Positions 35,380-42,785 of a stretch of DNA of 64,000 nucleotides are shown here, one piece after another. The stretch's first letter is position 1. Every line of letters starts with the position of its first letter. The position numbers and the translations under genes are program-made. A model generated the notes under the pieces. The model was not told where the DNA came from. It saw only the letters and a list, made by a program, of their open reading frames with translations, and did not search any database. The stretch is from contig NZ_FMAC01000003.1 in the NCBI RefSeq assembly GCF_900094555.1, positions 248,001 through 312,000 of the forward strand, written 5' to 3'. The DNA is from Martinezella hainanensis (GTDB lineage Bacteria > Pseudomonadota > Alphaproteobacteria > Rhizobiales > Rhizobiaceae).

Positions 35380-36135
35380 ATGTCCGATACGATGCCGATC
35401 GAGCAATATCTGGGAGAGGGCGGCGTGCTCTCCTCGCCCGATAACGTGCCTCCCCGCTATCGCGGCGAATTGCTGCGTCTCATGGCAAGTTTCGTCGATA
35501 GCGAACTAGCCGGTTCCGCCGGTTTTGCCGATATCATCAACGATGCGCCCGGCATTCAGGAGCGCATTTCCGCAGCGCGGATCGTGCTGGAAAAGACCGA
35601 TCATGCCGGCCAGGTGCTGAAGATCATGGAGACCTTCGGGGTCGATGGCGGCCGCTATGCCGTCCATCATCCCTGGGCCGTACGGCTCTCCCGCGAGGCC
35701 GATATCGGCGCCGTCAGGCAGGGCGGCGACATGCGGCTTGCCGTCTTCCATTATCCGCTTGACGGCTGGGTGGATGCCGTCGTCATGAACGTGCTGATGG
35801 GCGCTGCCAGCGTCGTGCAGCTGAAGGAGCTTGCGCATGTCTCCTACCAGCCGCTTGCCGAAGTCTTCAGAGCCATCCTGCCGCGTGAGAAGCGGCATGC
35901 GGAACTGGGCGTCGCGGGCCTTGCCCACATCGTCGCCGAGAACGAGGGGCGGGCGAAGGCGCGTGTTTCGGTCGCCTATTGGTATCCCCGCGTTGCCGCA
36001 AGTTTCGGCCATGCCGGCTCCACCCGTTTCGAGACATTATCGCGCTTCGGCCTGCGTCATACGCCCAACGAAACCCTGCTTGCCGAATGGCAGGCCGATG
36101 TCGACGCGCAGCTGTCTGCGCTCGGATTGAATTAG
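35380..36135 (+). CDS. Extra PaaA/PaaC-like (phenylacetic acid catabolic family) protein
   Basis: 251 residues, inserted between paaE and paaZ, where the standard operon has no gene. It resembles PaaA/PaaC (HYPLDGWVDAVVMNVLMGAA, HVSYQPLAEVFRAILPREKR, WYPRVAASFG). The second ligand motif is intact (REKRHAELG), but the first reads EKTDHAG instead of the PaaA pattern DEAGH, so the di-iron site may be incomplete. It may be an accessory or alternative oxygenase subunit. Start follows AGGGAGGAAC. Confidence 0.85.
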   Translation: MSDTMPIEQYLGEGGVLSSPDNVPPRYRGELLRLMASFVDSELAGSAGFADIINDAPGIQERISAARIVLEKTDHAGQVLKIMETFGVDGGRYAVHHPWAVRLSREADIGAVRQGGDMRLAVFHYPLDGWVDAVVMNVLMGAASVVQLKELAHVSYQPLAEVFRAILPREKRHAELGVAGLAHIVAENEGRAKARVSVAYWYPRVAASFGHAGSTRFETLSRFGLRHTPNETLLAEWQADVDAQLSALGLN

Positions 36136-36177
36136 GCAATTCCAGGAAAACGCTTCGCGTTTCTGTTCGGGTTGCCG
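36136..36177. repeat. Small palindromic intergenic element (rhizobial type)
   Basis: GGCAA and TTGCC enclose AAACGC-TTC-GCGTTT (36148-36162). The outer text GCAATTCCAGGAAAA resembles a common interspersed palindrome of rhizobial genomes. A second partial copy, GCAATTCCAGG, follows the amidase stop near 23500. It lies wholly in the gap before paaZ. Confidence 0.45.
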
Positions 36178-36202
36178 GAAAAGATGAAGGAAGGAAATTC
36201 GG

Positions 36203-38260
36203 ATGAACATCATGGCAAGCCAGCCGCGTCGGCTCGAAAGCTATGTCGGCGGCGCGTGGGTCGCCGGTGCCAAGGAGGGCATGTCGCTGCTCGATGCGTC
36301 GACCGGCGCACCGGTCGCGTCAATCGATTCCTCCGGCATCGATTTCAAGCAGACACTGGCGCATGGCCGCGACAAGGGTGGCCCGGCGCTGAGAAGCATG
36401 TCCTTCCATGAGCGCGCCGCGATGCTGAAGGCGCTCGGCCAGGCGCTGCTCGAGAGAAAGGAAGAATTCTACGCGCTCTCGACGGCGACCGGCGCCACGC
36501 GCGCCGATAGCTGGGTCGATATCGAAGGTGGCATCGGAACCTTGCTGTCCTATGCCTCCAAGGGACGGCGCGAGCTGCCGAACGCGCGCGTGCTGCTCGA
36601 TGGCGATGTGGAGCAGTTGTCGAAGGATCAGAGTTTTTCCGCGCAGCATATCTTGAGCCCGCTGCAGGGCGTCGCCGTTCATATCAACGCTTTCAACTTC
36701 CCCTGCTGGGGCATGCTGGAAAAGGTCGCGCCGACCTTGCTCGCCGGCGTTCCCACCATCGTCAAGCCAGCGAGCCAGACGGCCTATCTCACCGAGCTCA
36801 TGGTCCGCCGCATCATCGAAACCGGTCTTTTGCCGGAGGGCGCGCTGCAGCTCGTTTGCGGCTCGGTCGGCGATCTCCTCGATCATGTCGAGGGCCAGGA
36901 TGTGGTGACATTCACCGGTTCCGCGGCAACCGGCCGACGTCTGAAGATGCACAAGGCGATCATCGAGAATTCCGTGCGCTTCACCATGGAGGCCGACAGC
37001 CTCAATGCAGCTGTTCTCGGCCTCGATGCTGCCCCCGGCACCGAGGAATTCGACCTTTTCGTCAAGGAAGTCGCCCGCGAGATGACCGTCAAAGCGGGCC
37101 AGAAATGCACGGCCATCCGTCGCGTCATCGCGCCCCGAGCCTATAGTGAAGCGCTGATTGGGGCCTTGAACGACCGCCTCGGCAAGACGGCAATCGGCAA
37201 TCCGTCTGATGAGACTGTTCGGATGGGGCCGCTCGCAAGCCTTGATCAGCGCGAGGAAGTGCGCGCGCGCATCCGCGATCTCTCTGCGGACGCCGAGATC
37301 GTCGGCGGCGATCCCGATAATCCGAGCATCATGTCCGGCGATGCGAGCGCCGGCGCCTTTCTCAATCCGGTTCTGCTTTATTGCGACAAGCCCGGATCGG
37401 CACGCGCAGTTCACGATGTCGAGGCCTTTGGCCCGGTCAGCACGGTCATGCCCTACGATACGGCGGAAGAAGCGGTCGATCTGGCACGTCGCGGCAAGGG
37501 CAGCCTCGTGGCCTCCGTCTTCACCAACGATCCGCAATTCGCCGAGGACGTCGTTCTCGGTCTTGCGCCGTTTCATGGCCGCGTGATGATCGGCAACCGC
37601 GCTAGCGCCAAGAGCTCTACTGGCCACGGCTCGCCTCTGCCGGGCCTCGTTCACGGTGGTCCCGGCCGTGCCGGCGGCGGCGAGGAGCTGGGCGGCATTC
37701 GAGGCGTGAAGCACTATATGCAGCGCACCGCCGTGCAGGGCACTCCACGCCTTCTCTCAGCAGTGACGGGTCGCTGGATGGACGGCGCGGATGCCCGTAC
37801 CGACAGCGAGCATCCCTTCCGCAAATCGCTCGCCGAGCTGAGGATCGGCGACCAGCTCATCACCGCCACCCGCACTGTTACACTGGACGATATCGAGCAT
37901 TTTGCGAGCTTCACCGGCGATACGTTCTATGCCCATATGGACGAAGAGGCTGCCAAGGCCAACCCGTTCTTCGAGGGCCGCGTTGCGCACGGCTATCTTA
38001 TCGTCTCGTTTGCGGCCGGTCTCTTCGTCGATCCGGCTCCAGGCCCGGTTCTTGCAAATTACGGTGTGGACAATCTGCGCTTCCTGACACCGGTTAATCC
38101 GGGTGATACGCTTGAGGTGCAATTGACCTGCAAGGAGATCAATCCCCGCATCAATGCCGAGCATGGCGAGGTGCGCTGGGATTGCAAGGTAACGAACCAG
38201 CTGGATGCCGTCGTCGCGCAGTATGATGTTCTGACGATGGTGGCGAAAACGAGAGAGTGA
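36203..38260 (+). CDS. paaZ: PaaZ, oxepin-CoA hydrolase / semialdehyde dehydrogenase
   Basis: 685 residues, fused as in E. coli. Aldehyde dehydrogenase domain at about 1-520: FTGSAATG cofactor motif, the Glu in FTMEADS, catalytic Cys in VKAGQKCTAIRR near 300. MaoC-like hydratase at about 535-680: FTGDTFYAHMD and EGRVAHGYLIV with Asp and His. Cleaves the oxepin-CoA ring and oxidises the semialdehyde to 3-oxo-5,6-dehydrosuberyl-CoA. Start preceded by GAAGGAAATTCGG; an ATG nine bases later is possible. Confidence 0.96.
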   Translation: MNIMASQPRRLESYVGGAWVAGAKEGMSLLDASTGAPVASIDSSGIDFKQTLAHGRDKGGPALRSMSFHERAAMLKALGQALLERKEEFYALSTATGATRADSWVDIEGGIGTLLSYASKGRRELPNARVLLDGDVEQLSKDQSFSAQHILSPLQGVAVHINAFNFPCWGMLEKVAPTLLAGVPTIVKPASQTAYLTELMVRRIIETGLLPEGALQLVCGSVGDLLDHVEGQDVVTFTGSAATGRRLKMHKAIIENSVRFTMEADSLNAAVLGLDAAPGTEEFDLFVKEVAREMTVKAGQKCTAIRRVIAPRAYSEALIGALNDRLGKTAIGNPSDETVRMGPLASLDQREEVRARIRDLSADAEIVGGDPDNPSIMSGDASAGAFLNPVLLYCDKPGSARAVHDVEAFGPVSTVMPYDTAEEAVDLARRGKGSLVASVFTNDPQFAEDVVLGLAPFHGRVMIGNRASAKSSTGHGSPLPGLVHGGPGRAGGGEELGGIRGVKHYMQRTAVQGTPRLLSAVTGRWMDGADARTDSEHPFRKSLAELRIGDQLITATRTVTLDDIEHFASFTGDTFYAHMDEEAAKANPFFEGRVAHGYLIVSFAAGLFVDPAPGPVLANYGVDNLRFLTPVNPGDTLEVQLTCKEINPRINAEHGEVRWDCKVTNQLDAVVAQYDVLTMVAKTRE

Positions 38261-38264
38261 GCGC

Positions 38265-38783
38265 ATGACGACGATCGAGCAAGACCCGCATCGCCTGGAA
38301 ATGACCGTGCTGATGACGCCCGACATGGCGAATTTCAGCGGCAAGGTGCACGGCGGCGCTCTTCTGAATCTGCTTGATCGCGTCGCCTTCTCCTGTGCTT
38401 CGCGCTATTCCAAGCAATATGCGGTGACGCTGTCGGTCGACCAGGTGCTGTTCAAGGAGCCGATCAATGTCGGCGAGCTCGTCACCTTCCGCGCCTCGAT
38501 CAATGATACGGGGCGCACATCCATGGAAGTCGGCATCCGGGTCGAGGCGGAAAACATCCGCTCCGGCCAGCGTCGCCACACCAATTCCTGTTATTTTACC
38601 ATGGTCGCGGTGGATGAGGCCGGCCGCCCGGTTCGCGTGCCCGAGCTGGTTCCGGTGACGGCAGCCGACATCCGGCGGCACAAGGCCGCCCAGCTTCGCC
38701 GGACATTGCGTCGCGAATTCGCGCAGCGGCTTGATGCGGTGGCCGAAACCGGTCGCGATGTCGAAGGTTTGGGAGCCGATTAG
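38265..38783 (+). CDS. Acyl-CoA thioesterase, YciA/hotdog type
   Basis: 172 residues with one hotdog domain: MTVLMTPDMANFSGKVHGGALL near 15-35, then VDQVLFKEPINVGELVTF. The YciA/BFIT class hydrolyses acyl-CoAs. Placed four bases after paaZ and abutting paaY, it may release CoA from stalled ring-cleavage intermediates, adding to PaaI and PaaY. Not a standard paa gene. Confidence 0.88.
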   Translation: MTTIEQDPHRLEMTVLMTPDMANFSGKVHGGALLNLLDRVAFSCASRYSKQYAVTLSVDQVLFKEPINVGELVTFRASINDTGRTSMEVGIRVEAENIRSGQRRHTNSCYFTMVAVDEAGRPVRVPELVPVTAADIRRHKAAQLRRTLRREFAQRLDAVAETGRDVEGLGAD

Positions 38784-39398
38784 ATGCCGCAGATCTATTC
38801 CTATGACGGTGTGATCCCGGTCATCGATCCCGCGGCCTTCGTGCATCCGGTCGCAACCGTCATCGGCGATGTCATCATCGGGCCGGCTTGCTATGTCGGG
38901 CCGGGCGCCGTGCTGCGAGGCGATTTCGGCCGCATTGTGCTGGAGCGCGGCTCGAATGTGCAGGAGACCTGCGTCGTGCATAGTTTCCCGAATCTCGAGG
39001 TCGTTATCGGGGAGGCAGGGCATATCGGCCATGGCGCGGTGCTGCATGGCTGCCGGATCGGCGCCAATGCCATGGTCGGCATGAACGCCGTCATCATGGA
39101 CGAAGCCGTTATCGGCGAGAATGCCATCGTCGCCGCCCTAGCCTTCGTCAAGGCCGGCGCCGAAATCCCGGCCAACAGCCTCGCCGTTGGTTCGCCGGCA
39201 CGCGTCGTGCGCGAATTGACGCAAGAAGAGATTGCCTGGAAGCGCCAGGGCACTGCCATCTACCAGCGCCTGGCGCTGGAAGCGAAGGAAAAGCTGGTCG
39301 CCGCCGAGCCGCTGACGGCACCTGAGCCGGATCGCCGCCGTATACACGCGCCGGAATATGATCCGCTTATTCTGGAGAGAATGAAGCTCGGCGGCTGA
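38784..39398 (+). CDS. paaY: PaaY, hexapeptide-repeat thioesterase
   Basis: 204 residues, left-handed beta-helix protein of the gamma-carbonic anhydrase class (DPAAFVHPVATVIGDVIIGP, VQETCVVHSFPN, GHIGHGAVLHGCRIG with metal His residues). PaaY hydrolyses 2-hydroxycyclohepta-type CoA dead-end products in the phenylacetate pathway. Starts immediately after the thioesterase stop. Only nine bases separate it from the convergent TetR gene. Confidence 0.94.
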   Translation: MPQIYSYDGVIPVIDPAAFVHPVATVIGDVIIGPACYVGPGAVLRGDFGRIVLERGSNVQETCVVHSFPNLEVVIGEAGHIGHGAVLHGCRIGANAMVGMNAVIMDEAVIGENAIVAALAFVKAGAEIPANSLAVGSPARVVRELTQEEIAWKRQGTAIYQRLALEAKEKLVAAEPLTAPEPDRRRIHAPEYDPLILERMKLGG

Positions 39399-39407
39399 CG
39401 TGCGGCA

Positions 39408-40004
39408 TCAGCGGACGGCCTTGACGCCTTCGAGGATGAGCGTGGTGGCAATATCGGCATATTCGTCGCGGGTGATCGGCCCGTTGGGGCGGAACCACAT
39501 GTAGACCCAGTTCATCATGCCGAAGAGCGACATGGTGACCGGCATCAGCAATGGCCTGTTCTTGTTGAGGTCTGGATTGAGGTCTTCGATGATGGCAGAG
39601 AAGTGCTTGACGATGCGCCGCTCGATCGTCCGCAGTTCCGATAGCTGCTCCGGCGATAAGGCATGTGTGCCGTTGAGCTGCACCTTGTGCTCGTTGTCGG
39701 CACCTTCGTAGTTCTTCAACACGGCTTTTACGAGCAGACGCAACCGCTCCTGCGGCGTTACGTCGGTGCGGTCTGCCGCTTCGATGGCGCTTTCAAGTTC
39801 CGTCAGGTGCGTCTGCACGATGTCGAAGATCAGTGCATCCTTGCCTGGATAGTAGTGATAGAGCAGGGCTTTCGAGACATTGCCGTGTGAGGCGATCATC
39901 GACATGGAGGCTTTCTCCATGCCTACCTCGGCAAAGACCGCCGCAGCGCTTGCCAGGATACCACGCTGTTTTTCTTCGAAATCAACTGCGCGTGTGCGTG
40001 CCAT
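39408..40004 (-). CDS. paaR: TetR-family regulator of phenylacetate genes (PaaR-like)
   Basis: 198 residues: N-terminal TetR helix-turn-helix (ILASAAAVFAEVGMEKASMS, SKALLYHYYPGKDALIFDIV) and a C-terminal ligand domain. Located within the paa genes and downstream of paaK. Operator-like palindromes of TetR type lie before paaA and between paaG and the bifunctional enzyme gene, so it probably represses both units with phenylacetyl-CoA as inducer. The name is given by context. Confidence 0.85.
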   Translation of the reverse strand: MARTRAVDFEEKQRGILASAAAVFAEVGMEKASMSMIASHGNVSKALLYHYYPGKDALIFDIVQTHLTELESAIEAADRTDVTPQERLRLLVKAVLKNYEGADNEHKVQLNGTHALSPEQLSELRTIERRIVKHFSAIIEDLNPDLNKNRPLLMPVTMSLFGMMNWVYMWFRPNGPITRDEYADIATTLILEGVKAVR

Positions 40005-40108
40005 GTGATCCTGCTCTGCTCATTCCCTGTCGATCATGGCCGCTTGGTGCGGCCAGTCTTTTCTATATACAGTCAAATCCTTGCCAGGCTATCCCGCTGG
40101 ATTCCCAA

Positions 40109-41419
40109 TCATTCCCTTGGGCGGTTGTCGATCACGCGCTTTGCCTTGCCTTCGGAGCGCGCCACGCCGCCCGGAGAATGCACGGTGATCTTCGTCGTCA
40201 CACCGACGACGCTCTTGATGTGATGGGTAAGTTCCCTTGCCGAAACACCGCGTGCGGTTTCGTCCGCCGCCTCCAGCGTGCACTCCACATGAACGGTCAT
40301 GTTGTCCATGCGGCCGGAGCGCGTCAGCTCGATCTGGAAGTGCGGCGCAAGCCCGCGGCATTTCAGGATCTGCTCCTCGATCTGCGTTGGAAAGACGTTG
40401 ACGCCGCGCAGGATCATCATGTCGTCGGAGCGGCCCGTCACCTTCTCCATGCGGCGCATGGAACGTGCGGTGCCGGGCAGCAGCCGCGTCAGGTCGCGCG
40501 TGCGATAGCGGACGACCGGCAGGCCTTCCTTGGTCAGTGTGGTGAAGACCAGCTCGCCGATCTCGCCGTCAGGCAAAACTTCGCCGCTAACCGGATCGAT
40601 GATCTCAGGATAGAAATGATCCTCCCAGATATGCAGCCCGTCTTTGCTCTCGACGCACTCATTGGCGACGCCCGGCCCCATAACCTCGGACAGTCCGTAA
40701 ATGTCGACGGCATGCATGTCGAAGGCATGCTCGATTTCCTCGCGCATGGCATTGGTCCATGGTTCGGCGCCGAAGATGCCGACGGCGAGCGAGCTTTCGC
40801 GCGGGTCGAGGCCCTGGCGGCGGAATTCGTCGAGGATCGAAAGCATGTAGGAAGGTGTGACCATGATGATGCGCGGCTTGAAATCCTGCATCAGCGTGAC
40901 CTGTCGTTCCGTCATGCCGCCGGAGATCGGCACGACCGTACAGCCGAGCTTTTCCGCGCCATAATGCGCACCGAGGCCGCCGGTGAAGAGACCATAGCCA
41001 TAGGCAATATGCACCAGATCGCCGGCACGGCCGCCGGCGGCGCGGATCGAACGGGCAACGACGGTCGCCCAGGTATCGATGTCCTTGGCGGTATAACCGA
41101 CGACGGTCGGCTTGCCCGTCGTGCCGGAGGAAGCGTGAATACGGGCGAGCTTCTCGCGCGGCACGGCGAACATGCCGAAGGGATAAGTGTCGCGAAGATC
41201 CTTCTTCGTGGTGAAGGGAAACTTGGCGAGATCCGCCAGGGTCTTGAGATCGGAGGGGTGCACGCCGGCTTCATCGAAGCGCTTGGTATAGAAGGGTGAA
41301 TTCTCATAGGCGTGGGTGAGCGACCATCTCATGCGTTCGAGCTGCAGCGCGGAAATCTCGTCGCGCGAGGCTGTCTCGATCGTCTCAAGCTCGCCGGCCC
41401 GCGGGGAAAGGTGTTCCAT
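40109..41419 (-). CDS. paaK: PaaK, phenylacetate-CoA ligase
   Basis: 436 residues, AMP-forming adenylate enzyme. P-loop-like IHASSGTTGKPTVVGYT near 90, EPWTNAMREEIE, DIYGLSEVMGPGVANEC and YRTRDLTRLLPG. Activates phenylacetate to phenylacetyl-CoA with ATP, the entry step. Transcribed paaG-paaI-paaK-paaR. Confidence 0.97.
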   Translation of the reverse strand: MEHLSPRAGELETIETASRDEISALQLERMRWSLTHAYENSPFYTKRFDEAGVHPSDLKTLADLAKFPFTTKKDLRDTYPFGMFAVPREKLARIHASSGTTGKPTVVGYTAKDIDTWATVVARSIRAAGGRAGDLVHIAYGYGLFTGGLGAHYGAEKLGCTVVPISGGMTERQVTLMQDFKPRIIMVTPSYMLSILDEFRRQGLDPRESSLAVGIFGAEPWTNAMREEIEHAFDMHAVDIYGLSEVMGPGVANECVESKDGLHIWEDHFYPEIIDPVSGEVLPDGEIGELVFTTLTKEGLPVVRYRTRDLTRLLPGTARSMRRMEKVTGRSDDMMILRGVNVFPTQIEEQILKCRGLAPHFQIELTRSGRMDNMTVHVECTLEAADETARGVSARELTHHIKSVVGVTTKITVHSPGGVARSEGKAKRVIDNRPRE

Positions 41420-41461
41420 GAATGTCTCCTCCAGAAATGCTAGACGCTGCCGGTATCAACC

Positions 41462-41905
41462 CTATCCCGGCAGAAGCGTGCCCTTGACCGTTCGCGAGTG
41501 GCCGCGGAATTCCGCGATCTGCTCGCCCTCCTGGTTAGTGATCGCGATATCGTAGATGCCGCCTCGTCCGCGACGGGATACCTCGCGCGCCGTCGCCGTC
41601 AGGCGGTCACCCTTGAAAGCCGGCGCGATGTAGGTCACCGAACAGTGCTGGGCGACCGTGCGCTGGTTGTAGCTGTTGCAGGCGAATGCGAAGGCGGAAT
41701 CGGCGAGCGTGAAGATATAGCCGCCGTGGCAGGTGCCATGACCGTTCGTCATGACCTCGGTGACTGCCATCGAAAGCGTCGCCTCACCCGGTGCTACGGC
41801 AAGCAGCTCCATGCCGAGGCGCTGGGTGGCGTTGTCTTCATCCCACATGGCTCTGGCGCAGGCTTCCGCGAGCGCCTGCGGCGAAAGATTTTCTACCAGG
41901 CTCAT
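41462..41905 (-). CDS. paaI: PaaI, hydroxyphenylacetyl-CoA thioesterase
   Basis: 147 residues, hotdog fold (TNGHGTCHGGYIFTLADSAF, the catalytic region). Rescues CoA when hydroxylated phenylacetyl-CoA accumulates. Overlaps paaG by four bases, so the two are coupled. Confidence 0.95.
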   Translation of the reverse strand: MSLVENLSPQALAEACARAMWDEDNATQRLGMELLAVAPGEATLSMAVTEVMTNGHGTCHGGYIFTLADSAFAFACNSYNQRTVAQHCSVTYIAPAFKGDRLTATAREVSRRGRGGIYDIAITNQEGEQIAEFRGHSRTVKGTLLPG

Positions 41906-42690
41906 CGTCCCTTGAACTCCGGCTTGCGCTTTTCGAGGAAGGCGGTGACGCCTTCGGCATAGTCGACGCTATGGCCGGCTTCGCGCTGCAGGTCGCGCTC
42001 GAGATCGAGCTGCTCGTCGAGTGAGTTGGTCGCTGCCGCCTGAATAGCGCGCTTTGTCAGGCCCAGCCCCTTGGTCGGGCCGGCCGCGAGCCTTGCGGCG
42101 AGCGCCGTTGCCTCTTCCATCAGCTTGTCGTCGTCCACGGCGCGCCAGATCAGGCCCCAGCTGGCTGCCGTTTCCGCGTCGAGCGGTTCGGCCGTCAGCG
42201 CCAGCGCCTTGGCGCGGGCTTCGCCGACAAGCCGCGGCAGGTTCCACGTGCCGCCGGAATCCGGCACGAGGCCGATTTTCGCGAAGGCTTGGATGAAACG
42301 AGCGGAGCGGGCGGCAAGGGTAATGTCGCAGGCAAAGGCGATATTGGCGCCGGCGCCGGCAGCCACGCCGTTGACCGCGCAGATGACAGGCTTTTCCAGG
42401 CTACGGATGAGGCGGAGCAACGGATTGTAGAAGGTCTCGATCGTATGGCCGAGATCTGGCGTGCCCTTGCGCGGATCGCGATCGCCGAGATCCTGGCCGG
42501 CCGAGAAGCCGCGGCCCGCTCCCGTCAGGAGAACCGCGCGCACGTTGGCGTCCTTATGCGCGCGCTCGAAGCCGGCGCGCAGTGCAAGATGCATTTCCTC
42601 GTTGAAGGAATTGAGTTTGTCGGGTCGATTGAGCGTGAGGCTCAAGACGCCATCGGCAAGCGCCGACAGAATGGTGTCGGATTCGGACAT
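41902..42690 (-). CDS. paaG: PaaG, ring-1,2-epoxyphenylacetyl-CoA isomerase
   Basis: 262 residues, crotonase fold (GAGRGFSAGQDLGDRDPRKG, VNGVAAGAGANIAFACDITL, FAKIGLVPDSGGTWNLPRLV with the catalytic Asp). Isomerises the ring epoxide to oxepin-CoA. Start at 42690 is preceded by GGGAGGAAAC; the frame upstream to 42756 runs through the operator. First gene of the minus-strand paa unit. Confidence 0.96.
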   Translation of the reverse strand: MSESDTILSALADGVLSLTLNRPDKLNSFNEEMHLALRAGFERAHKDANVRAVLLTGAGRGFSAGQDLGDRDPRKGTPDLGHTIETFYNPLLRLIRSLEKPVICAVNGVAAGAGANIAFACDITLAARSARFIQAFAKIGLVPDSGGTWNLPRLVGEARAKALALTAEPLDAETAASWGLIWRAVDDDKLMEEATALAARLAAGPTKGLGLTKRAIQAAATNSLDEQLDLERDLQREAGHSVDYAEGVTAFLEKRKPEFKGR

Positions 42691-42737
42691 GTTTCCTCCC
42701 CGTCGCCCTTCCATCAGCGACGATAAAACTCTTGCAT

Positions 42738-42757
42738 AAACCGACCGGTCAGTCAAT
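42738..42757. promoter_or_regulatory. TetR-type operator between paaG and the bifunctional beta-oxidation gene
   Basis: The core ACCGACCGGTCAGT (42740-42753) has a perfect GACCGGTC centre. It sits midway between two divergent start codons (42690 and 42786), placed to control both. Same motif as at 31442 and 46897. Confidence 0.65.
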
Positions 42758-42785
42758 TATAAAAGCAACGATCGGGAGGAAGATC

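Noticed and set aside
36320..37714. 464-codon frame antisense to paaZ, with similar long frames at 39833-41299, 28102-29370, 16151-17371 and 7044-8099
   Set aside because: Shadow frames of high-GC genes: Arg/Gly/His/Asp-rich text, no domain, no ribosome site, fully opposite to well-supported genes.
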